From: Pseudomonas mangrovi
Lineage (GTDB): Bacteria; Pseudomonadota; Gammaproteobacteria; Pseudomonadales; Pseudomonadaceae
Length of the DNA: 64,000 bases
NCBI RefSeq assembly: GCF_003052585.1
Contig: NZ_QASN01000017.1
Location: forward strand, 1-64,000
Reading direction: 5' to 3'
A program made the position numbers and the translations under genes. Of this stretch, positions 54,713-62,553 are shown piece by piece. How positions within the stretch are numbered: the first letter of the stretch is position 1; every line of letters begins with the position of its first letter. The notes under the pieces were generated by a model. It had not been told where the DNA came from. It ran no database searches and was given only the letters and a program-made list of their open reading frames with translations.

Positions 54713-55474
54713 ATGCTCAGACATCTTTCCATCCTGCTTTTCACGCTGCTGCTCGGCAGCACGGCTCAGGCCGGTCAGCTGCGCTTCGTCACCGAGGACT
54801 TTCCGCCCTTCACCTACGCCGCCCGTGACGACCCGAAACAGGCGGCCGGGCCACTGGTGGAGGTGGTCGCGGCGACCTGTGCGCGCATGGGCTATGACTG
54901 CCCGATCGAGCTGCTGCCCTGGCGACGCGCGCTGATCGAGGCCGAGAATGGCGACGCGGATGGCATCTTCACGGTGATCCAGTCGCCGGAGCGCGAGGCA
55001 CGCTTCCATATCACCCGCATGCTGGTGAAGTCCAAGTACAGCCTCTACGTGCGCGAATCGAGTCCTTTCGTCTATCACCGCCCGCAGGACATGGCCAATC
55101 GCACCATCGGCGTCTACGGCCCTTCCGGCACCTCCTATGTGCTTTCGCAAACGCTGCAGCAGGTGCCCGGGGTGACCGTGCACCTGACGCCGGACAACAG
55201 ACGCTTGCTGAAGATGCTCGACTCGGGGCGCTTCGGCGAGGACGGCATAGTGGTGGCCAACCAGGATGTCGCCTGGTATCTGATCGACGAAGAACGCCTG
55301 CCCGGCGTACGCGAGGCGGGCGAGCTCGGCGAAGTCGCCTACGGCATCGGCCTGTCGCGCGCCAGCGTCGACGCGGCGCAGTTCCAGCGCTTCAGCGACG
55401 CGCTCGATCAGTTGATCGAGGACGGCACCATCCCCGCGATCCTGCGTCGGCACCGACTGGAGCCGGCCTGGTAG
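54713..55474 (+). CDS. Periplasmic solute-binding protein, amino-acid-type family 3
   Basis: This 253-residue protein has a signal peptide (cleavage near AQA-GQ). The SBP_bac_3 fold starts LRFVTEDFPPFTYAARDD, with a later LPWRRALIEAENGDADGIFTVIQSPER, typical of the diverged pseudomonad group of polar-compound-binding proteins without a nearby transporter. The usual GxxxDI ligand motif after FPPF is altered. No permease or ATPase gene is adjacent, so it is an orphan. It could deliver to another ABC importer or act as a sensor input. It is 175 bases before the BCCT gene. Confidence 0.82.
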   Translation: MLRHLSILLFTLLLGSTAQAGQLRFVTEDFPPFTYAARDDPKQAAGPLVEVVAATCARMGYDCPIELLPWRRALIEAENGDADGIFTVIQSPEREARFHITRMLVKSKYSLYVRESSPFVYHRPQDMANRTIGVYGPSGTSYVLSQTLQQVPGVTVHLTPDNRRLLKMLDSGRFGEDGIVVANQDVAWYLIDEERLPGVREAGELGEVAYGIGLSRASVDAAQFQRFSDALDQLIEDGTIPAILRRHRLEPAW

Positions 55475-55649
55475 TCTTCAACGCCGGGCTGCCTGGCGAC
55501 AAATCGGAACGGTCCAGACGCCGGACGCCTTGGGCAACCGCCACGGACGAACTTCATTCAGCGCAAAAACTCCATCGAACCCTAGCGACACCGGAGCCTC
55601 ACATCCATAGCCGCCAGCAGGGCGCACGAGAAGAACCAAGGAGCAAGAC

Positions 55650-57704
55650 ATGAGCGAAACCAGCAGACTTCCCCGCGCCGTGATCCTCGTGCCGGTGTTC
55701 CTACCTGCCGTGATCATCACCTTGCTACTGGTGATCGGCACCGCCAGCAATCCCGAGTTGGCGAAACTGTTCTTCGAACAGACCCTGGCGTTCATCACCC
55801 GCACCTTCGGCTGGTTCTACATGCTGGCGGTCGCGTTCTTCCTGGTCTTCACCGTCGGCATCGCCTGCACTCGCTGGGGCCGGATCAAGCTCGGCCCGGA
55901 CCATGCCGAACCGCAGTACAGCTTTCCCGCCTGGTTCGCCATGCTGTTCTCCGCCGGCTACGGTATCGCCCTGCTGTTCTTCGGCGTTGCCGAACCGGTG
56001 CTGCACTACGCCACACCACCGGCTGGCGCACCAGAGACGGTGGACGCCGCCAAGCAGGCGATGCAGATCGCCTTCTTCCACTGGGGCTTCCACATCTGGG
56101 CGATCTACGGACTGGTCGGCCTGGTGCTGGCGTACTTCTCATTCCGCCACGGCCTGCCCCTGTCGATGCGCTCGGCGCTCTACCCCCTGATTGGCGAGCG
56201 TATCTATGGCCCGATCGGCCATCTGGTCGACGTCTTCGCCATCCTCGGCACCCTGTTCGGCATCGCCACCACCCTCGGTCTGTCGGTCACGCAGATCAAC
56301 ACCGGGCTGAACTACCTCTGGCCGCAGATACCGATCAACGCGCAGGTGCAGGTCGTCGCCATCGTGGTGATCACCGGGCTGGCCATCGCCTCGGTCGCTG
56401 CCGGCCTGGATCGCGGAGTGAAGAACCTGTCGCTGCTGAACATGCTGCTGGCGATCGCGCTGATGACGTTCGTGTTCCTCGTCGGCCCGAGCATCTTCAT
56501 CCTCGAAACCTTCCTGCAGAACACCGGCGCCTACCTGAACAACATCATCGAGCGCACCTTCAATTTGCAGGCCTACACGCGCAGCGACTGGATCGGCAAC
56601 TGGACACTGTTCATCTTCGGCTGGACCATCGCCTGGTCACCCTTCGTCGGGCTGTTCATCGCCAAGATCAGCCGCGGCCGGACCATCCGCCAGTTCGTCT
56701 TCGGCGTGATGCTGGTACCGACCACCTTCACCTTCATGTGGTTCTCGATCTTCGGCGACACCGCCCTGCACCTGATCATGGTCGAGGGCTACAGCTCGCT
56801 GATCGGCGAGGTCCAGGCGAACCATGCGGTCGCGCTGTTCCAGCTCTTCGAACGGCTGCCGCTGAGCTCGATCACCTCCTTCATCGCGGTGCTGCTGATC
56901 ATCACCTTCTTCGTGACATCCTCGGACTCGGGCTCCCTGGTGATCGACTCGCTGGCGGCCGGCGGCGCCAGCTATACCCCGGTGTGGCAACGGGTGTTCT
57001 GGGCCACCACCGAAGGCGCGGTGGCGGCCACGCTGCTGCTCGCCGGCGGGCTGGACGCGCTGCAGACCATGACCATCGCCAGCGCCCTGCCCTTTGCCCT
57101 GATCATGATGCTGGCGGCGGTCGGCATGTGGCGGGCGCTGGTCATCGAAGGGCACAACCAGGTGAGCCTGCGTCAGCAGATGCAGGGCAGCCGCCTGGCC
57201 AGCAACGCAGGTCCCGGGCTGTGGAAGAAGCGCCTGGCCGGGCTGGTGCGCTTTCCCGAGCGCAGCGAAGTGGAGGCCTTCATCAACGGCCCGGTGCAGC
57301 GCAGCATGCAACGGGTCAAGCGCGCCCTGCGCGAGGAGGGCTGGCCTGCCGAAGTGCACGACGATGCCGCCAACAACCGGGTCTATCTGGAAGTGATCAA
57401 GGACGACCAGTTGGACTTCATCTATGAGATTCGCCTGATTGCCTACGCCATGCCGGCCTTTGCCCAGCCGCGCAGTGCCGAAGGCGACGAACACTACTAT
57501 CGTGCCGAGGTGTTCCTGCGCCGCGGCGGCCAGTCCTACGACATCTTTGGCTACGACGGGCAGGACGTGATCAGCGACATCCTCGACCAGTTCGAGAAGT
57601 ACCTGCACTTCCTGCACATCTCGCCCGGCAGCCTGCCCTGGCGCATGGAGGAACACGATGAAATGCTCTCCAGCGAGCCACCCGGCGAGGTGTCGAAGGA
57701 CTGA
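55650..57704 (+). CDS. BCCT family transporter, BetT-like, with long cytosolic C terminus
   Basis: This 684-residue protein has about 12 membrane helices in the first 510 residues and BCCT signatures such as HWGFHIWAIYGLVGLVLAYFSFRHGLPLSMRSALYPLIG and WTIAWSPFVGLFIAKISRGRTIRQF. A hydrophilic tail of about 170 residues (from about 515) has EGDEHYYRAEVFLRRGGQSYDIFGYD, the osmosensing C-terminal domain of BetT-like carriers. It probably imports choline, betaine or a related quaternary amine by proton or sodium symport. An AAGGAGCAAGAC ribosome site precedes the ATG. It seems monocistronic. Confidence 0.9.
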   Translation: MSETSRLPRAVILVPVFLPAVIITLLLVIGTASNPELAKLFFEQTLAFITRTFGWFYMLAVAFFLVFTVGIACTRWGRIKLGPDHAEPQYSFPAWFAMLFSAGYGIALLFFGVAEPVLHYATPPAGAPETVDAAKQAMQIAFFHWGFHIWAIYGLVGLVLAYFSFRHGLPLSMRSALYPLIGERIYGPIGHLVDVFAILGTLFGIATTLGLSVTQINTGLNYLWPQIPINAQVQVVAIVVITGLAIASVAAGLDRGVKNLSLLNMLLAIALMTFVFLVGPSIFILETFLQNTGAYLNNIIERTFNLQAYTRSDWIGNWTLFIFGWTIAWSPFVGLFIAKISRGRTIRQFVFGVMLVPTTFTFMWFSIFGDTALHLIMVEGYSSLIGEVQANHAVALFQLFERLPLSSITSFIAVLLIITFFVTSSDSGSLVIDSLAAGGASYTPVWQRVFWATTEGAVAATLLLAGGLDALQTMTIASALPFALIMMLAAVGMWRALVIEGHNQVSLRQQMQGSRLASNAGPGLWKKRLAGLVRFPERSEVEAFINGPVQRSMQRVKRALREEGWPAEVHDDAANNRVYLEVIKDDQLDFIYEIRLIAYAMPAFAQPRSAEGDEHYYRAEVFLRRGGQSYDIFGYDGQDVISDILDQFEKYLHFLHISPGSLPWRMEEHDEMLSSEPPGEVSKD

Positions 57705-57812
57705 GCGCAACGGCTTGGCGCCCCTGCGCGAGCGTGCTAGTTTTGCGCGCTTGCCAGGTAGGGCCCCTTTTTTGCAAGCACGGATGTAACCCGAAAACCT
57801 GGAGAAGCACCG

Positions 57813-58586
57813 ATGGCCGAGGCCACGCCGGCACTGGAAATTCGCAACCTGCACAAGCGCTATGGCGAGCTGGAGGTGCTCAAGGGCATCTCGCTCAGCG
57901 CCCAGGACGGTGACGTCATCTCGATCCTCGGTTCGTCAGGCTCCGGCAAGTCGACCCTGCTGCGCTGCATCAACCTGCTGGAGAACCCGCACCAGGGCGA
58001 GATTCTGGTGGCCGGTGAGGCACTCAAGCTGAAACCCTCGGGCAACGGCGAACTGATCGCCGCGGACAACCGCCAGATCAACCGCCTGCGCAGCCAGGTC
58101 GGCTTCGTCTTCCAGAGTTTCAACCTCTGGCCGCACATGACCGTGCTCGACAACATCATCGAAGCGCCACGCCGGGTACTGGGCCAGAGCAAGGCCGAAG
58201 CCATCGAAGTGGCCGAAGCGCTGTTGGCCAAGGTCGGCATCGGCGACAAGCGTCACGTCTATCCCAACCAGCTCTCCGGCGGCCAGCAGCAGCGCGCGGC
58301 GATTGCCCGCACCCTGGCCATGCAGCCGCGGGTCATCCTGTTCGACGAGCCGACCTCGGCGCTCGACCCGGAAATGGTACAGGAAGTGCTTAACGTCATC
58401 CGCGCGCTGGCCGACGAGGGCCGGACTATGCTGCTGGTCACCCACGAAATGAATTTCGCCCGCCAGGTTTCCAGCCAGGTGGTGTTCCTTCACCAGGGTC
58501 TGGTGGAAGAGCAGGGCACGCCCGAGCAGGTGTTCGGCAATCCTGCGTCGGCACGTTGCAAACAGTTCATGTCCAGCAATTTCTGA
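57813..58586 (+). CDS. Polar amino-acid ABC transporter ATP-binding protein (HisP-like)
   Basis: This 257-residue ATPase has Walker A GSSGSGKST at 40-48, FQSFNLWPHMTVLDN, signature LSGGQQQRAAIARTLA, Walker B VILFDEPTSALDP and switch His in VTHEMNFA. It is of the HisP/GlnQ class for basic or polar amino acids. It is the first gene of an ATPase / binding protein / permease / permease / methyltransferase operon, 14 bases before the binding-protein gene. Confidence 0.93.
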   Translation: MAEATPALEIRNLHKRYGELEVLKGISLSAQDGDVISILGSSGSGKSTLLRCINLLENPHQGEILVAGEALKLKPSGNGELIAADNRQINRLRSQVGFVFQSFNLWPHMTVLDNIIEAPRRVLGQSKAEAIEVAEALLAKVGIGDKRHVYPNQLSGGQQQRAAIARTLAMQPRVILFDEPTSALDPEMVQEVLNVIRALADEGRTMLLVTHEMNFARQVSSQVVFLHQGLVEEQGTPEQVFGNPASARCKQFMSSNF

Positions 58587-58600
58587 CGGAGCACCACTCA

Positions 58601-59353
58601 ATGAAAGCTCAATTCAAGACCCTGCTGGTTGCCGCGGTTCTCGCACTCGCCGGCTGCTCGGACGAAGGCGGCGACAAGGTCCGCATCGGCACCGAGGGCG
58701 CCTATCCCCCGTTCAACATGATCGAGAAGGATGGCAAGGTCACCGGCTTCGACGTCGACATCGCCCTGGCCCTGTGCGAGAAGATGCAGGTCGAGTGCGA
58801 GGTGGTCACCTCCAGCTGGGACGGCATCATTCCTGCGCTCAACGCGCGCAAGTTCGACTTCCTCGCCGCCTCGATGTCGATTACCGACGAGCGCAAGGAA
58901 GCCGTCGACTTCACCGACCCCTACTACACCAATGGCCTGCAGTTCGTCGCCCGCAAGGGCCAGGACTTCAGCACCGACAAGTCTGCCCTCAAAGGCAAGG
59001 TCGTGGGTGCGCAGCGCGCCACCATCGCCGGCACCTGGCTCGAGGAAAACCTCGGCGACACCGTCGAGGTGAAGCTCTACGACACCAACGAGAACGCCTA
59101 CCTGGACCTCGCCTCCGGCCGCGTCGAAGCGGTGCTGGCAGACAAGTTCGTCAACTGGGAATGGCTCAAGAGCGACGCCGGCAAGGACTTCGAATTCAAG
59201 GGTGAACCGGTGTTCGACAACGACAAGATCGGCATCGCCGTACGCAAGGGCGACCCGCTGCTCGAGAAGCTGAACACGGCGCTGAAGGAAATCGTCGCCG
59301 ACGGCACCTACAAGAAGATCAACGACAAGTACTTCCCCTTCGACATCTACTGA
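58601..59353 (+). CDS. Amino-acid ABC transporter periplasmic binding protein (Lys/Arg/Orn/His type)
   Basis: This 250-residue protein has a lipobox-like ALAGC at residues 16-20, so it may be lipid-anchored. The mature part VRIGTEGAYPPFNMIEKDGKVTGFDVDIALALCEKM is the standard SBP_bac_3 entry, with SSWDGIIPALNARKFDFLAASMSITDERK lining the ligand site. It resembles HisJ/ArgT-type binders of basic amino acids. A stable hairpin (59360-59388) follows before the permease genes. Confidence 0.92.
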   Translation: MKAQFKTLLVAAVLALAGCSDEGGDKVRIGTEGAYPPFNMIEKDGKVTGFDVDIALALCEKMQVECEVVTSSWDGIIPALNARKFDFLAASMSITDERKEAVDFTDPYYTNGLQFVARKGQDFSTDKSALKGKVVGAQRATIAGTWLEENLGDTVEVKLYDTNENAYLDLASGRVEAVLADKFVNWEWLKSDAGKDFEFKGEPVFDNDKIGIAVRKGDPLLEKLNTALKEIVADGTYKKINDKYFPFDIY

Positions 59354-59359
59354 CCGTGT

Positions 59360-59388
59360 GCCGGCGCGACCCCAGTGGTCGCGCCGGC
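59360..59388 (+). promoter_or_regulatory. Intercistronic hairpin after the binding-protein gene
   Basis: A perfect 12-bp stem (GCCGGCGCGACC / GGTCGCGCCGGC) with a CCAGT loop lies between the binding-protein stop and the first permease. It has no T tract, so it more likely protects the upstream mRNA from 3' exonucleases than terminates transcription. Confidence 0.75.
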
Positions 59389-59400
59389 TGACAGGCCCCC

Positions 59401-60096
59401 ATGACCTTCGATCTCAACGGCTTCGGCGGCGTACTCCTCGCCGGCATGCTCATGACCATTGCGCTGGCGCTTTCCTCGCTGGCGCTGGGCCTGGTGCTCG
59501 GCCTGGCCGGCGCACTGGCCAAGACTTCTTCCTCGTTGCCGCTGCGCTGGATCGGCGGCGGCTACTCGACCATCGTTCGCGGCGTACCGGAGCTGATCTG
59601 GGTACTGCTGATCTACCTGGGCACCAGCAGTCTGCTGTTGCAGATCGGCCAGCTGATCGGCCGGCCTAACCTGGCGATCAGCGCCTTCGCCGCCGGCACC
59701 CTGGCGCTTGGTCTGTGTTTCGGCGCCTATGCCACCGAGGTCTTTCGCGGCGCGCTGCTGGCGGTGCCGCGCGGCCATCGCGAGGCCGGGCTGGCGCTGG
59801 GCATGTCTTCGCCGCGGATCTTCTGGCGACTGATCCTGCCGCAGATGTGGCGCATGGCGCTGCCCGGCCTGGGCAACCTGTTCATGATCCTGATGAAGGA
59901 CACTGCCCTGGTGTCGGTCATCGGTCTCACCGAAATCATGCGTCAGGCGCAGATCGCGGTGTCCTTCACCAAGCAGCCGTTCACCTTCTACCTGGCAGCC
60001 GCGGGGCTCTACCTGAGCCTCACGGTGGCCTCGATGCTGGTCATGCACTTCCTGGAAAAACGTGCCGGCCGTGGCTTCACGAGGGCCGCGCGATGA
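59401..60096 (+). CDS. Amino-acid ABC transporter permease (HisQ-like)
   Basis: This 231-residue membrane protein has about five helices. The EAA-type loop reads GHREAGLALGMSSPRIFWRLILPQMWRMALPGLGN, and GVPELIWVLLIYLG near residue 60 is typical of HisQ. It pairs with the next permease to form the HisQM-type channel. It overlaps the next gene by four bases. Confidence 0.92.
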   Translation: MTFDLNGFGGVLLAGMLMTIALALSSLALGLVLGLAGALAKTSSSLPLRWIGGGYSTIVRGVPELIWVLLIYLGTSSLLLQIGQLIGRPNLAISAFAAGTLALGLCFGAYATEVFRGALLAVPRGHREAGLALGMSSPRIFWRLILPQMWRMALPGLGNLFMILMKDTALVSVIGLTEIMRQAQIAVSFTKQPFTFYLAAAGLYLSLTVASMLVMHFLEKRAGRGFTRAAR

Positions 60097-60932
60097 CCCG
60101 TGTACTCAAGGCCATCTGGCCCTGGCTGCTGTTCTTCGGCCTGATCGCCGCGATTCTCTACGGCGTCACCGCCGACGTGCGCTGGGATGCGGTCTACAAG
60201 AGCCTGCCGCGCCTGTTCGAGGGTGCGCTGCTGACCCTGGAGCTGGTCGGCATCTCGGTGGTCGTCGGGCTAATTCTCGCCCTGCCGCTGGGCATCGCCC
60301 GGGCCTCCGGCAACATCTGGATCGGCGCACTGCCCTACGTCTACATCTTCTTCTTCCGCGGCACGCCGCTACTGGTGCAGCTGTTCCTGCTCTACTACGG
60401 GCTGTCGCAGTTCGACTCCGTGCGCGAGAGTGCGATCTGGGCCGGCAGCCACGTGCAGACCACCCTCGACCTGGGCTTCCACCGCTGGGCGCTGGACTTC
60501 ACCATCCCCGGCCTGCGCGAGCCCTTCGTTTGCGCGGTGGTCACCATGACCCTGCACACCGCCGCCTATATCGCCGAAATCATCCGCGGTGCCATTCGCG
60601 CGGTGCCCCAGGGCGAAATCGAGGCAGCACGTGCCCTGGGCATGTCCTATGCCCAGTCGATGCGCCACATCATCCTGCCGCGCGCGGCGCGGATCGGCCT
60701 GCCGGCCTACAGCAACGAAGTGATCCTGATGCTCAAGGCCAGCGCCCTGGCCAGCACCATCACCCTGATGGAGCTGACCGGCATGGCGCAGACGATCATC
60801 TCGCGCAACTACCTGTCGACCGAGATCTACTTCGCCGCCGGCCTGTTCTACCTGCTGATCTCCTTCGTCCTGGTACAGGCCTTCCGCCTGCTCGAACGCT
60901 GGCTGCGGGTGGACGCGCTGCAGGGCCGCTGA
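60093..60932 (+). CDS. Amino-acid ABC transporter permease (HisM-like)
   Basis: This 279-residue membrane protein has FFRGTPLLVQLFLLYYGL and the EAA loop QGEIEAARALGMSYAQSMRHIILPRAARIGLPAYSNEVI. It is longer than HisM by an insertion of about 35 residues after the RGTPLL segment (SHVQTTLDLGFHRWALDF). The start overlaps the HisQ-like stop (ATGA). Confidence 0.92.
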   Translation: MTRVLKAIWPWLLFFGLIAAILYGVTADVRWDAVYKSLPRLFEGALLTLELVGISVVVGLILALPLGIARASGNIWIGALPYVYIFFFRGTPLLVQLFLLYYGLSQFDSVRESAIWAGSHVQTTLDLGFHRWALDFTIPGLREPFVCAVVTMTLHTAAYIAEIIRGAIRAVPQGEIEAARALGMSYAQSMRHIILPRAARIGLPAYSNEVILMLKASALASTITLMELTGMAQTIISRNYLSTEIYFAAGLFYLLISFVLVQAFRLLERWLRVDALQGR

Positions 60933-60934
60933 GC

Positions 60935-62155
60935 ATGGCCGCGGTACTCGCCGGCGAGCAGCTGGCCGAGCGCTTCCGGGCGCTCGACGCCTTCCTCGTG
61001 GAGCACCAGCAACTCTGGCGGCCCAGGCCGTTTCATCACCTGCAGCTGCCGTGGGAAGCCGGGCATCGGGAGCTTGCCGACTGGTTGCGCGCCCGCAGCC
61101 TGACGCAGGCCGAGCAGGCGCATAACTCGCCCGAATGCCTGGATGCTCCCGCACCATTTCCGCAGCTGGCGCAGATCAGTGCCCGTCTGAGCGCGGTCGG
61201 CGAACTGCCGCAGCAGGTAGTCGCCGCGCGTAATCCGCGTCTGGCAGTCGATGTACCCGGGCGCAAGCTGGAACAGATCCAGGCCTTTGCCGCGGCCCTC
61301 GACTTCGACCGAGCGCCCCGGCACTGGCTCGACTGGTGCGCCGGCAAGGGGCATCTCGGTCGCTGGCTGGCCCAGGACGGTGCGACGCTGACCTGCCTGG
61401 AGTGGGATGCCGCGCTGTGCAGTGCCGGTGAGTCGCTGAGCCAACGCCACGGTCATTGCGCCGTCCATGCGCAGCAGGACGTGATGGCTGCCGACGTGCA
61501 GCAACACCTCAACGACGCCACCACTGCGGTGGCCCTGCACGCCTGCGGTGATCTGCACGTACGCCTGCTGCAGGTCGCCAGCGCCGCCGGCAGCCCGCAG
61601 CTCGCCGTCGCGCCCTGCTGCTACAACCGCACCCGCGACGCCCGGTACCAGGCGCTATCGCAACCGGCGAACGAATCCAGCCTGCGCCTGGATCGAGATG
61701 ACCTGGCCCTGCCATTGAGCGAAACCGTCACCGCCGGCGCCCGCACCCGTCGCCAGCGCGACCAGTCGATGGCCTGGCGGCTCGGCTTCGATCTGCTGCA
61801 GCGGCAACTGCGCGGTAGCGACGACTACCTGCCGACTCCCTCGCTAGAAGTGGCCTGGTTGGGCCGCCCTTTCGCCGAGTACTGCCGGCACCTGGCGGCG
61901 CTCAAACAGCTAGCGCTGACCGGCGAACAACCCTGGGCGCAGTACGAAGCCGCCGGCTGGCAACGCCTGGCCCAGGTACGCAACCTGGAACTGCTGCGCG
62001 GCCTGTTCCGCCGCCCGCTGGAGATCTGGCTGTTGCTCGACCGCGCCCTGTACCTGCAGGAGCGCGGCTATGAGGTGCGCCTGGGTCGCTTCTGCGAATA
62101 CCGCCTGAGTCCGCGCAACCTTCTGCTACTGGCGCAGCGGCCAGCCTGTGGATAA
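60935..62155 (+). CDS. SAM-dependent methyltransferase of the Methyltransf_32/GSTCD type
   Basis: This 406-residue protein has methyltransferase motif I as DWCAGKGHLGRWLAQ from D133, an acidic post-I strand (CLEWD), TAVALHACGDLH, and a PCCYNRT motif (P227-T233) found in the GSTCD/METTL25-like group. The N-terminal 130 residues are helical with no clear family. The substrate is unknown; rRNA, tRNA or protein are all possible. It starts three bases after the HisM-like stop and is probably translated with the transporter, an odd pairing. ATG 60935 is chosen over longer frames that run inside the permease gene. Confidence 0.8.
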   Translation: MAAVLAGEQLAERFRALDAFLVEHQQLWRPRPFHHLQLPWEAGHRELADWLRARSLTQAEQAHNSPECLDAPAPFPQLAQISARLSAVGELPQQVVAARNPRLAVDVPGRKLEQIQAFAAALDFDRAPRHWLDWCAGKGHLGRWLAQDGATLTCLEWDAALCSAGESLSQRHGHCAVHAQQDVMAADVQQHLNDATTAVALHACGDLHVRLLQVASAAGSPQLAVAPCCYNRTRDARYQALSQPANESSLRLDRDDLALPLSETVTAGARTRRQRDQSMAWRLGFDLLQRQLRGSDDYLPTPSLEVAWLGRPFAEYCRHLAALKQLALTGEQPWAQYEAAGWQRLAQVRNLELLRGLFRRPLEIWLLLDRALYLQERGYEVRLGRFCEYRLSPRNLLLLAQRPACG

Positions 62156-62363
62156 CTCTGTTGAAAGAATCTGGGCAGATTGCCGCAAGCCTTGCCGGCT
62201 CTGGCTTCCAGGCGCGCAAGCGTTGTTTCGATATTTGTAGAAAAAGCAATAGAAACAGCAACTTGCGTTTCGCCGTGCGCAAGCGCACAAAAACCAGGCA
62301 ATTTCCCGGCGCCATCACTGCAATTGTGCATAAGCCCGCGCCAGACGCTCGCACGCGCCGTGG

Positions 62364-62391
62364 TTTACAGCAGAATCGAGATCGCTATAAT
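62364..62391 (+). promoter_or_regulatory. Sigma-70 promoter of tRNA-Thr
   Basis: TTTACA (62364-62369) and a perfect TATAAT (62386-62391) are separated by 16 bases, followed by a GC-rich discriminator (GGCGCGC). It lies 19 bases before the mature tRNA. Confidence 0.82.
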
Positions 62392-62409
62392 GGCGCGCTT
62401 GCGAAAGCC

Positions 62410-62485
<76 letters not shown>

Positions 62486-62490
62486 TATAA

Positions 62491-62520
62491 AAGAAGCCCC
62501 GCGATGCGGGGCTTCTTCGT
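62491..62520. terminator. Bidirectional terminator between tRNA-Thr and the RND pump gene
   Basis: AAGAAGCCCCGC (62491-62502) and GCGGGGCTTCTT (62506-62517) form a 12-bp perfect stem with flanking A and T runs on both strands. It serves the convergent tRNA and efflux gene. Confidence 0.9.
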
Positions 62521-62553
62521 TTTCAGCGTTCTGAATCGTCCTCTGCTAGCCCC

